From an uncultured Clostridia bacterium (GTDB taxonomy: Bacteria; Bacillota; Clostridia; TANB77; CAG-508), in NCBI GenBank assembly GCA_944392385.1, contig CALXWL010000006.1, forward strand, positions 1 through 48,633: a DNA stretch of 48,633 nucleotides, written 5' to 3'. The position numbers and the translations under genes are program-made. Positions within the stretch are counted from its first letter, which is position 1; each line of letters opens with the position of its first letter. A model generated the notes under the pieces. That model ran no database searches and was not told where the DNA came from. It saw only the letters and a program-made list of their open reading frames with translations. Below are positions 35,161-48,633 of this stretch, one piece after another.

Positions 35161-35871
35161 TTAATTTTCAAACTCTAAAACTGGTAATACGTCTATCTTT
35201 TTTAGTAATAATTGTTCTTTTTCTTGATATTTTAAAGAATCTGTGCTTAAATTTATTTCATAATCTTCTGTTTGGGCTGTTACATTTCCATAATTTGCAT
35301 CTTCTATTGTTGTGTATGTGTCTTCTTGTTTTTGATATATTTCTACTGATTGTCTATAGCTTACTTTGGCATATGATAATGGAGATAGCTCATAGCGTTC
35401 TTCTCCTACTATAAGTGTTGTGGGTTCTAAAAATATATATAAGTCTTTTCCATCAAATAGGAATGCATTTTCTACTAATTGTTTACTTTTTTCATATTGC
35501 AAGTATGGAATATTAGATTCTAATTGTACTGTCCAAAAATGGTTAACTCTTTTCATTGTGCCTTTATCTAATGGAAATACTATTGCCATGTCTTGTGGTA
35601 ATAGCATTTTATTTTCTATGTCTTTATAATATATTGGTGTACTATCTAATTCAATTTTAACATCTTCCATTTGCAAGTTTGTAATACCATTATTTTCTTT
35701 ACTTATTTCTAAACTTCCTGTGTATTCTACTTTTCTTCCTCCAAAATATTGGTAAAATTCGTGTTCTTCTAATGAAGTAGTATTTAAGTTTGAAATATAT
35801 TTTGCTGCAAATATGATTGCAGCAATCATTATTATTACAAATATTATTTTTATAACATTATCTTTTTTCAT
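35161..35871 (-). CDS. Membrane-anchored surface protein of the F1-like ATPase operon
   Basis: A 236-residue protein with a short basic N-terminus, one transmembrane helix (about 7-25, VIKIIFVIIMIAAIIFAAKY) and an extracytoplasmic beta-rich domain of about 200 residues. No known family. Segments such as NAFLFDGKDLYIFLEPTTLI followed by ELSPLSYAKVSY recall the beta domain after the anchor of the giant surface protein (TVIILPDNIEL region), so the operon's anchored proteins may share a domain; this similarity is by eye. It overlaps the upstream gene by 14 nt and is the last gene of the operon. Confidence 0.7.
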   Translation of the reverse strand: MKKDNVIKIIFVIIMIAAIIFAAKYISNLNTTSLEEHEFYQYFGGRKVEYTGSLEISKENNGITNLQMEDVKIELDSTPIYYKDIENKMLLPQDMAIVFPLDKGTMKRVNHFWTVQLESNIPYLQYEKSKQLVENAFLFDGKDLYIFLEPTTLIVGEERYELSPLSYAKVSYRQSVEIYQKQEDTYTTIEDANYGNVTAQTEDYEINLSTDSLKYQEKEQLLLKKIDVLPVLEFEN

Positions 35872-36386
35872 GTCGACCTCTTTTCCTCTCTTTTCTTGGT
35901 TTTATAATATCTTCTATGTTTTTTAAGAAGAAGTATATTGCATATAGAATTAAAAATATTGTTAATGCAATTTCTACTTGTAATATATAATTTTCATTGC
36001 TTATTACTGTTCTATAGTTATGAATAACTTCTATAAAGTAGATTATTATTGATTGTGCTATTATATTAAGAACTTCAAATATTAGTTTTGTTGGTGCTAA
36101 TATTATGTATATTGTTGCTGCTGTTATTATCATTACTAGTACTGCTGTTATGTTTCTTTGGTAGTCTAATACTGCATATATTACTAGTATTGTTCTTATT
36201 AAAATAGCAGATAATTCTATTATTTGTCTTTTATTTATGCCTGTTAGTAGCCCTAGGTATCTAGTACTTTTTTTGTGTATGTCAAATTTTTTGCTTAAGT
36301 GGTATAGGAAAAAACCTATTATTAGTACTGCTACTGTAACTACTATAAAGGGTTTTACAAATAAAGTAATTGTGTATAATATATTC

Positions 36387-36394
<8 letters not shown>
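35858..36394 (-). CDS. Polytopic membrane protein of the F1-like ATPase operon
   Basis: A 178-residue protein with about five hydrophobic helices (roughly 12-32, 58-77, 82-102, 105-125 and 138-160) and a very basic C-terminus (KPRKERKRGRHEKR). It shows no similarity that I can see to F-type subunit a: the length is short and I find no a-subunit helix with the essential Arg in a typical setting (the Arg residues at the edge of helix 2 are not diagnostic). It may replace subunit a as the membrane partner of the motor. It overlaps both neighbours by 8 and 14 nt, indicating tight co-expression. Confidence 0.65.
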
Positions 36395-38814
<2,420 letters not shown>

Positions 38815-38818
<4 letters not shown>

Positions 38819-40158
38819 TTATTTTCTTCACCTAATTCTTTAAACTTGTCTAATATTTGTTTTTCAGAAAGTGGGCAATATTTTGGTTGTTTTAGTTCAT
38901 CTTGTATTCTTTTTCCTTCTTTCATTTTTGTTCTTAATTCTACGCTCATTTCATCCATGTTAGCAAGTTCGTATACTTCTTTTGTTTCTAGGTAACTTAA
39001 GAATTTTCTTCTTACTGCTGTTCCTAGCTTTTTCATTTTTTCGTTTTGTACTGCTCCTCCTAATCTGGATACTGATACTCCATAGTTGATTGCTGGTTTT
39101 TGACCTTTACTAAATTCTTTTTCTGAAAGTACAATTTGTCCATCTGTAATTGATATGATGTTTGTTGAGATATAGTCTGTTATATCTCCTCCTTTTGTTT
39201 CTACTATTGGAAGTATTGTTATTGATCCTCCATTTTTATATTGGCATCCTTTTTCTAGTAGTCTTGAGTGTAGATAGAATATGTCTGCTGGATATGCTTC
39301 TCTTCCTGGTGTTTTTCCTGATATTAAGCTTATTTCTCTATAGTTGTCTGCATGTGCTTTTAGGTCATCTATTACTACTAATACGTCTTTCTTTTTTTGC
39401 ATATATTGTTCTGCTATTGATAACCCTACATATGGAATCAGACTGATTACTGGTGGTGTGTCATCATTTGTTGCAACACACATCATTGTATAAGATAATG
39501 CATTTCTTTTTAGTAACTCATTATATATATTTTTTATTTCTTTTTTTGTTTTTCCTACTGCAATATATATACATATTGTGTTTTCTCCATATTCCTTTCT
39601 TAGAACACCTTGATTTACTATTGTATCTAAGGCAATTTGTGTTTTTCCGGTTTTTTTGTCTCCTATTATTAATTGTCTTTGTCCTTTTCCTATAGGATAC
39701 ATTAGATCTATTCCTGCTATTCCTGTTAACATTGGCCTATTTACTTCTCTTCTATCCATAATTGGTACTATTGGATTTTCTATATCGAGATATGTTGTTT
39801 TTTCAAAGCTTCTACCTGTTAATAGGTCTACTCCAAATAAGTCTGTAATTCTTCCTATTGCTTCTGGGGCAAATATTGCTTTGAATGGTTCTCCTGTAGA
39901 GTTTACTATATCTCCAATTTGTATTGGTGCATATTGTTTTACTATTGCTACTGTTACTGAGTTTTCTTTTATTTGGTTTACATATCCCATTGCTTTTTCC
40001 CAAATTGTTACTTTTTCGAAAAAAGCTACGTTTTCTAATCCTGATACCTCAATTATATAGTCTTTTACACTAATTACTTTCCCAGATTCAAATACATTCT
40101 CGTTATTTTTAATTTGTTCTATTTTTTTACTTATTAATTCATCTATATGTGTACTCAT
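38815..40158 (-). CDS. atpA: F1-type ATPase alpha subunit, short and divergent
   Basis: A 447-residue subunit, about 50 shorter than usual (about 500). The regulatory nucleotide site is kept: P-loop GDKKTGKTQIALDTI, DVLVVIDDLKAHADNYREIS, GREAYPADIFYLHSRLLEKG and ETKGGDITDYISTNIISITD. The arginine finger that serves the beta catalytic site is present in YGVSVSRLGGAVQ. Shortening affects the N-terminal tail, which binds delta in ordinary enzymes, and the C-terminal helical domain. This fits the altered stator. Confidence 0.93.
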
Positions 40159-40179
40159 TTTTTTCTTCTCCTATTTTTT

Positions 40180-41010
40180 TTATATACTGTAATCATACAT
40201 TTTTCCTTTGTAGTGAATTATAACGCCTTCTGACATATTTTTGTAATGATATGTTTTTATTTGTGGGTCTAAATTATCATAATTTGTACTTTCTCTTCCT
40301 ACATAAACATATATTGTAGGATCTATCTTTTTTATTCTGTCTTGTAATTTTTCTATTAGTTTTAGTATTGTAAATTGTCTTTTGTTTATGCTACTATCTT
40401 CTAATTTCATCCACATTTTTTCTTCTTCTGTTAAAACTGATTTTACTAATTCATATTGGTCTTCTGATTTTAATGTTGAACATTCATATAATATCTTTTT
40501 ATTGAACTGATTACAGAAGTTCAATAACACTTTATATTCTTGCTCATCTTCGTTTGTTTTATGCTCCTTTATGAATTTTTTTATTGTTTCTTCTATGTTT
40601 AAATTGAATTTTTTCTTTAAGTTTTTATAATTGCTAAAAAACGATTCTTCTTTGTATTGCGGTGTTGGAATATCATATATAACTTCTGGCCTTCTTGGTA
40701 TTTCTTTTTGTATGCCTTTATATTGCTTCATCTTTTCTAATACTGCTTCTATTTTTTCATTGAATATATCTTCTGGTGCATTTTGTATCTGCTTTGTTGT
40801 TTTTAGGCTTCTTTTTGCTTCTTCTATTTGTTTTCTTAAGTTTTCTAGTTCGTTTTCTTTTTCTTCTACCAAATAATTATATTCTTGTAATTTTTCTAGA
40901 AACCATTTTTTTGCACTTTGGTTTATTCTTTTTATTACATTATTAAATATGAATACTGAAAATCCTAGCATTATGATTACAAGTATTATATTGGCAATGA
41001 TTATTTCCAT
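40180..41010 (-). CDS. b-delta fusion stator-like subunit
   Basis: A 276-residue protein that looks like subunit b joined to subunit delta. The N-terminus has a transmembrane helix (about 4-23, IIANIILVIIMLGFSVFIF) and a long coiled coil (KENELENLRKQIEEAKRS), as in b. The C-terminus, EGVIIHYKGKMYDYSI, resembles the final delta strand pair (G-G-x-V-I-x-I-G-x-x-x-x-D-x-S). The middle (about 100-230) is helical and charged. Fusion of b and delta is known in mycobacteria. Position between c and alpha fits both b and delta. Similarity is weak, so this is a structural guess supported by gene order. Confidence 0.65.
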   Translation of the reverse strand: MEIIIANIILVIIMLGFSVFIFNNVIKRINQSAKKWFLEKLQEYNYLVEEKENELENLRKQIEEAKRSLKTTKQIQNAPEDIFNEKIEAVLEKMKQYKGIQKEIPRRPEVIYDIPTPQYKEESFFSNYKNLKKKFNLNIEETIKKFIKEHKTNEDEQEYKVLLNFCNQFNKKILYECSTLKSEDQYELVKSVLTEEEKMWMKLEDSSINKRQFTILKLIEKLQDRIKKIDPTIYVYVGRESTNYDNLDPQIKTYHYKNMSEGVIIHYKGKMYDYSI

Positions 41011-41030
41011 CTTTGCTTCTCTCCTTTGTT

Positions 41031-42700
<1,670 letters not shown>

Positions 42701-42715
42701 GATTTTTCCTCCTTG

Positions 42716-45700
42716 TTATCTTGGTATGTATACATATTCTACTGTTCTTGTTTCTATTAATACTTCACCATCTTCTGGATCTTCTTTTACAAATTGTATT
42801 TCTATGTAGTATGTTCCGTCTGTTACTATGTTTTCTTGTAATGTATACACATAATATTTATCTTCTGCTGCTGTTATAACACTTGGTATAAATTCTAAGT
42901 CTTGTGTAGATAGATATCCTGATGTGTTATATACAGAATATTTGATTCTATCAATTTCTTCTAGTTTGTAACTTCCTGTAAATCTTAGGTCTATTTGTGC
43001 TTCATTTCTTTCATTTGTAACTGCTATAATTTGACCTATTGTAATTCCATATTCGTTTGTTGGTTGTACTGTGTATTCTCTTGTTAGTTGTTTTATATCT
43101 GTATTTTTGTTTTCATAGTCTAGTTCTACAGTTACTTTTATTGTGTATTTACTGTCTAATTCTACATTTTCTAGTGTAAATCTTTTGTTTATTTCTTCTA
43201 TACTATAGGTTGCATTTTTTATGTCTTCTGGAGTAATATCGTTTTGTCTATCATCTAGTATTGTAACTTTATAGCTATTTCCTACTATCATGCGGTCTTC
43301 ATCATAAATTGTTATTCTAAATTCGATATTGTTTTGTTCGTCAACAACAACTCTTTCTCCTCTTATTGCTATTACTGGTTCTTGTAGTTCTTCTAAGTAG
43401 AATTCATGTGTTTTCTTTCCAAGTTCTAATTCTAGATCTTCTCCTGTTACACTTGTTATATATGCAATTGGTATTATTTCAATTTGATATTTTGCTCCAA
43501 AGTCTATTATACTTCCTGGGTTTACTTCTAGTACTTTTTTCATCTGCTTATCAAATATTACGTCATCGGTTATATCATAGGCTATTTCTTCATATTGTTT
43601 GCTCTCTTCGTTATATTTTTTGATAGTATATTTGATTACATCATATCCCATTACTCTTTCCACTGTGTAGTTTATATTTAGGTCTTTATCCTCATAGCTG
43701 TTTGCAACATATTCTACTTGTATGTTATCTATTCCTACATCTGTTAGTGTTGAGAAATAGTACATTCTTCCTACTACTTCATAGTCTACATCATATAAGT
43801 ATCTTTCTTCTTCTATATAAGTTCCTGATGAACTATCATATGTGCTTAATATTGCTCTAAATTGCATTCCGTAGTATGTTTTTGGAGATAATCTATCAAT
43901 TACTATTGTATCATCAAATTGTGATGCATCTAATTCTACTGTTTTCACTAGTTGTGGGTTTGCACCTGTTTCTGTCGTTTCAAATATATCTACATATATT
44001 TTATTATCTTTTATTTCTGTAACATCATTTTTTATAAGTGTTGCTTTCATTGTTATTCTATCTAATTCTGATGTGATTTCTAACTCACCAGTATTGTTGT
44101 TTAGTAAGCTTATTCCTGGTATTATTTTGTCAAATTTTATAATGTTACTTCCACTGCATGTTAAATCAACTTCATCTACTTCTTTTTGTAGTACTGTTCC
44201 GTATTGATATAACATTCCTTTTTCACTATATTGTAGCGTTATATTATTTTGATATCTGCTATCTACTGCATTTACTATACTAATTACATTAGGCTCGCTT
44301 GCTGTTTGACGATAATATAAGTTTCCCGTTGTACTAGTATTTTCTACAAGATTGCCTTCATTATTTAGTATGTAATAATAGCTCTGTTCTGTGCTTAAAT
44401 ATGCTTTTTGATATACTACATATGCTGAATCTGCTTCATAAGCTACTCTACCACTATCATAGTAAGCCTTTACTTCAACTTCAACTTCTTTGTTTACTAG
44501 ATTTCCTATATCATTGAAGTTAATTGTTAATATATTGTTTCCTGACAATCCTTTTAATTCTGAAGTATATGTGCTACTACCATCTGTTGCTCTTAATATT
44601 ACTTGGAATGCTGCTACTTTTTCAAGATTTTGTATAGTGAATATGTTTCCATCACTATCTTGAATGTTTATTACTATTCTATTGCTATCTAATGATACCC
44701 TGTATCCTATATTACTGATGTCATTTTTTTGTTCAAAGTATTCTTGTACTAATATTCTTTCTGTTGCTTGCAAGTTTTTCATTGTTGCTTGGCTTACACT
44801 AATTATCAAGTTTCCTCTGTATAAATTATTGAATGTTATTTCTTTAAATTCTCCTTGTGTTGTTGGAAGAAGTACTTGTCTATCTACTATTCTATTTCCA
44901 ATTGTTGCTACTATTTCATCTGTAGCCAAAGCATTATCTATATCTTTTAATTGATATTTATATGTTCTTGAACTATCTGCAGATTCAACTGGATATAGTA
45001 TTATTTGTGGAATTTCTTTTTCTGGTGATACTGTTGGTGATCTTAGAACTACATCTTCTCCTTCTGCTTGTTGTGGATAGTATGTTTCAATAGTTCCATC
45101 ATCATTTAAGTCTAGACCTACTTCATATGTGAAATAATATTCATTTCCTCTTACTAATCCTACTTTATCTACTACAGATTGGTCTGTTCCTGCTCCAACT
45201 TCAAATACTGCTTCTGGAATATTTCCATCTGTTCCTATGTCAAGTTCTATTACTTCTACTTCTTCATTTGTTGTAGCATTTATTGCCTTATATATTATTT
45301 TTCTTGCATATCCACCGCTATTGTCGTATATTGCATTTACTTTATATCCTACTACTGTGCTATCTTGCAATTCTGATGATGGTGTTTGACTTGCATAGTT
45401 TCTTATTACCTCTACTTCTATTGCATTATCTGGATCTTCTGGTAAATCTGGCATATATCCATTTGTTTTTACTACAAATGTTGAATTTATTATTGGTAGT
45501 TCATTTTCATATTCTGTGTAATCATATGCATTTGATACTGTAATTGTATAGTATTCTTCTCTAAAGTCTTCGTTTTTTGCTCCAAAGAATTCTGGTGTAA
45601 TTTCAAAGCTATTGTCATAATAGTTTGTTTTTAATTCACTTGCGTATGGCTCTAGGTTTGTATCTACCACTTTTACTGTTCTTTGTAATGCACCTGCTGG

Positions 45701-48041
45701 TGTTTCTCCTTCTAATGTTTGTCCTGAGTATATGCTAAATACCATTCCTGTTAATGTTTTTGCTTCTAATTCTTCTCCATCTGGATTTTCTGAACTTAGT
45801 TGAAAATCAACACTAAATGTACTTTGTATATTTTCTGAGTTTTGTTTGTACCCTGCTATCATGTTATCTGGTTCTTTTGTTTTTACTATTACTCCACCTA
45901 TGTAACATTTATCCACTGGATCATTACCATCTTTTAAGTCTACTGTTCCATATACTGCAAATTTGTATGTTTCATTTGCTCTTAAGTTGTTTACTGATAC
46001 TGGTATTCTTAATGAGCCTTGTGATGTGAAGGTTTGTGTTTTTCCTACTGAGTCTGTATATGTAACATGAAGAATATTATCATTGTCTAATTGGATTGTA
46101 TGGTCATTATCTTCTATTACAATTGCTCCTTCTATTCTCTCAAATGTTACTGTTTCTTCTTCAAAGCTTACTGTTGGGAATTCTGCTCCATCCATTCTCA
46201 TTTGTGGACTGTATTCACTTTCATATTCGCAGATTTTTTCATTATCATTAAAGATTGCTACTACTTTAAATGTATATGCAACATTTCTTATTATTGTTTC
46301 GTCTATTGGTAGTATTGTTTCTGTTTTATCTGTTTCTATTACTTTTACTGGTGTTTGATTCTGCATTCTTGTATCATACACTTCATATCTATACCCTGTA
46401 ATTCCTGAATGTTCATCTTCTACATTTGTTATTTTTAAGGTAAAGTTTCCATCTCTTTTATTTATTTCATATTCTGCTCCACTTATAACTGGTCTATTTT
46501 TTAATGTAGTATATTGTTTAGATATATCGAATCCATTTACTAATATTTGTCCATTATATAACACATTTGTTAATTTTACTTCATAGTTTGTATTAGCTTC
46601 TAATCCTGAAAATTCTACGTTTACCTCGCTTCCATTTATTGCGTTTTCATTTATTACATCTTTTACTTCTAATTCTTGTCCATCTTCTGCAATAATTTTC
46701 ATTTCTGCTCTTGTTATTTGTGAGTTTTCTTCGAATTTTACTTTAAAGCTCATACTTGTATTTGTAAATACATCTTTTTCGAAACTTATTCCTGTAATAT
46801 TTGTTCTAAATGATTTATATATGAAGTTCTTTTGATATAGTATATCTTCTACTTGATATGCTGATTCTACTTGCATAATATATTCTGTATCTGGTTCTAA
46901 GCTTTGTACATCAAGTTCTATTTCATATTCTCCAAGAGGATATGTTGTTTCATAAACTGTTCTTCCTGTTGTTGTTCTTATTATTTTTATTTTTGTATCC
47001 TCTTTTAATAGTGCTTCTTCATCTGTTATACTTATGCTTGCTGTTACTCCTGTTGCACTAATATCAAACTTTGTTATTTTGAATTTTGGAGCTTGTACTG
47101 TTTCTTGATTGTTGTCTACTATTTCTTGACCGCTTCCACTTCCATCTCCATTTATTTGTGGAAGATTAGTTCCGCTATTATTTTGCTCTTCATTATTTTG
47201 ACCTGTTGTTTGTTCATTGTTATTTACTTGTTGATTATTATTTCCACCAGTTTGTATTTGGTTTTCTCCTTCAGTTTCCTCTTCCTCTTCTTCTTCACTA
47301 AGATCTACTATTGTTATATTATCTTCTGAGTCTATTACCATGTTTTCTAAACTCATCTGATTTTCATCATTTTTACGAACTATTTTGTTTGCTAAGTTTA
47401 ATTCTATATTATCTGGTAATATTATTACTGTTTCTTCTCCTATAGTTTGATATGTTATTTCTTGATTATATAGTTTAATTACTTCATTATCTAAATATTC
47501 AAATTCTAAATATCCATTAATTACACTTTCTGTTCCATCTTCAAACCTTATGGTGATATTATTTCCTGCAATTAGATATTTATTTGTATCTATTTTCCAT
47601 AATGGGTATGTAAAACTTAATTGTCTATTTAAATTTTGAATTGTATATCTATCTCCATTTTTTGTTAGTGTTTTACTTGCTCCAATATTATAGTAGAAAA
47701 TAGGGTCACTTTCTATTCCGTGTTAAATCTACTAGTACTCCATTTTTAAATGCACTAATTGAACCATCTGCATAATGAATGAAGTTGTTATTGTTTAATG
47801 ATATCTTTTCTCCACTTGTATCTTCAAAAGTTATTTGCGTATTATAGTTTTCTTTATACTTTTGTTCCCCTTCAAAATAGAATCTTTCTACTTGGCTTTC
47901 ATTATCTAATTTGCTTTGTAGAATATATCCAGATTCTGTAAATGTTTGATATGTCTTTTGTTCCACCTTTATTGTATTGTAAATTAGTATACTAGATAAT
48001 ATAATCCCTATTAATAAAATAATTACAATATATTTTTTCAT
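42716..48041 (-). CDS. Giant Fn3-repeat surface protein, +1 site at CGGA
   Basis: First gene of the ATPase operon. It starts at ATG 48041 after AAAGGA, with a signal-anchor helix MKKYIVIILLIGIILSSILI. At codon 108 the zero frame is CGG (47720-47718), followed by AAT-AGA-AAG-TGA. Skipping the C at 47720 gives GGA-ATA-GAA and an open frame to 42716, for about 1,774 residues. Sequence between 47716 and the ATG at 47356 is continuous coding in the new frame, so that ATG is not the true start. The protein has a beta domain (about 25-230), an acidic and Asn/Gln/Gly-rich linker, and then about 1,450 residues of Fn3-like repeats (LEPDTEYIMQVESAY, LEANTNYEVKLTNV, LSPKTYYGMQFRAI). No sortase motif is seen at the C-terminus. 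It is probably a long extracellular fibre or adhesin. Confidence 0.82.
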
Positions 48042-48104
48042 ATGCTTCATCCTTTTTTTTTATATTTCTTTTTTAGTTATTTTTAGACTTTTTTTTACAT
48101 CTTT

Positions 48105-48133
48105 ATTATAATATTTATTTAAAATAATATCAA
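48105..48133 (-). promoter_or_regulatory. Sigma-A promoter of the surface-protein/ATPase operon
   Basis: On the minus strand TTGATA (48133-48128) and TATAAT (48110-48105) have a 17-bp spacer. The leader to the ATG at 48041 is about 57 nt. All following genes down to 35161 are on the same strand, with gaps of at most 22 nt or overlaps. Confidence 0.8.
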
Positions 48134-48402
48134 TGTTTTTTTTGTTTTTTTTAAAATTATTTTTTGGTATTTTTAGTTTTTTTTTCCTGTTTTTTTGTTG
48201 AACTTTTGATTTCAGTTATAATATTAAACTACACTTTTATTTTTTATATTGTATATTATAATATTTTGTTTTGCAAGAGTTTTTTTGTAATTTTTTATAA
48301 AATTTTGTTTTTTTGTAATTTTACTATATAATTTTTTGTTTTCAAGTATTTTTATTTTTTTCTACATATTTTTACTATTTACAATACAATTAAATTTTTT
48401 CA
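48134..48402. other. AT-rich intergenic region without a recognisable gene
   Basis: Dominated by T-runs on the plus strand. There is no ORF with a ribosome site, no clear hairpin terminator, and no other feature that I can support. Confidence 0.6.
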
Positions 48403-48597
48403 TTAATTCATCATTTTTTGATGTTCCTTTTCATATTTTAATTTTGTTGCCATGCCTCCTCTTATATGTCTTTCCGCTTTATTTTCATCGAGTACTTTTC
48501 TTACTTCAATTGCTAATGCTTGATTTATATGTACTAATCTTTCGCTTACATCTTTATGTACCGTTGTTACTTTTCGTAACGGTAGAATTTTGATTTT
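48403..48597 (-). pseudogene. spoIIID: SpoIIID, C-terminal part only
   Basis: Reading leftward from 48561, the frame VHKDVSERLVHINQALAIEV, then RKVLDENKAERHIRGGMATK and LKYEKEHQKMMN, is an excellent match to the C-terminal half of SpoIIID, the mother-cell DNA-binding regulator of sigma-E and sigma-K genes. Upstream of TTVHKD the similarity stops inside the helix-turn-helix: the expected AKEFGVSKS stretch and the whole N-terminus (about 40 residues) are absent. The frame hits a stop at 48600-48598, with no start codon. The break coincides with the inverted repeat at 48560-48583. It may be a truncated copy, a deletion with frameshift, or one half of a gene split by an inserted element. Confidence 0.8.
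48560..48583. repeat. 24-bp imperfect inverted repeat at the spoIIID breakpoint
   Basis: ACCGTT at 48560 and AACGGT ending at 48583 are reverse complements, and an inner GTTAC/GTAAC pair surrounds TTTTC. It lies exactly where SpoIIID homology ends. It could be a recombination site left by an integrating element. Confidence 0.5.
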
Positions 48598-48633
48598 TTA
48601 TATCATCAAAATTTGTAATTACCATAGGGCTAC

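Noticed and set aside
42716..47356. A stand-alone 1,546-residue protein starting at 47356
   Set aside because: Coding continues upstream in the same frame to 47719 with the same style of sequence and joins the anchored N-terminus through the CGGA site, so 47356 is an internal Met.

Overview
The window comes from a low-GC, spore-forming Firmicute, most likely an uncultured gut-type member of the Clostridia. The reasons are the very AT-rich DNA, arginine coded mostly by AGA, AAGGAGG-type ribosome sites, forespore and coat genes (spoVAC/D/E, yabG, yunB, a SPOCS/LysM protein, a spoIIID fragment), a veg gene behind a near-consensus sigma-A promoter, and a T-box leader on aspS. No rRNA, tRNA, CRISPR array or transposase gene was seen.

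Layout from left to right. (1) 1-4.3 kb: the 3' end of an endonuclease/exonuclease/phosphatase-family gene, converging on smc. (2) 4.3-8.1 kb, plus strand: a probably self-regulated XRE-type repressor, an NfeD/SPFH membrane pair, and a secreted bactofilin-like beta-helix membrane protein. (3) 8.1-16.8 kb, minus strand: rlmN-prpC-prkC-ftsY-UPF0182-DUF5665-rpe, which holds the usual Firmicute neighbours rlmN, prpC, prkC and rpe. (4) 16.8-25.4 kb, minus strand: a compact type IV pilus operon with a pilM-pilN fusion, pilO, an 81-residue pilin, a prepilin-peptidase-like protein lacking its second catalytic aspartate motif, a minor pilin, pilB, pilT and pilC. (5) 25.4-27.9 kb, plus strand: dodecin-spoVAC-spoVAD-spoVAE behind a sigma-G-like promoter. 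(6) 27.9-29.25 kb: an accessory island with a YefM/YoeB toxin-antitoxin pair, a small gene containing a (TA)n tract, and several hairpins. (7) 29.25-34.9 kb, minus strand: yunB, the SPOCS/LysM gene, veg, yabG and aspS. (8) 35.2-48.1 kb, minus strand: one long operon encoding a divergent F1-like ATPase plus large surface proteins. (9) The last 230 bases hold the 3' half of spoIIID, broken inside its helix-turn-helix.

Two results stand out. First, four minus-strand genes (rlmN, pilT and two surface-protein genes of the ATPase operon) are each interrupted by one extra C placed directly before a GGA glycine codon, so the zero frame reads CGG-A. Reading CGGA as one glycine restores full-length, family-like proteins in all four. 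By manual scan, CGG is not used in frame anywhere else in the window. This fits an unassigned or 'hungry' CGG codon passed by +1 frameshifting, or four-base decoding of CGGA by a glycine tRNA, rather than four unrelated pseudogenes.

Second, the ATPase operon keeps the gene order c-(b-delta)-alpha-gamma-beta-epsilon with intact catalytic beta residues. It has no recognisable a subunit, its c-like subunit has alanine where the ion-binding carboxylate should be, b and delta appear fused, and epsilon is cut to its N-terminal domain. It is co-transcribed with at least three membrane-anchored surface beta-proteins, one of about 1,774 residues with many Fn3-like repeats. This looks like an F1 motor put to a non-chemiosmotic use at the cell surface, comparable in principle to the F1-like ATPases of mycoplasmas. 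The function is inference.
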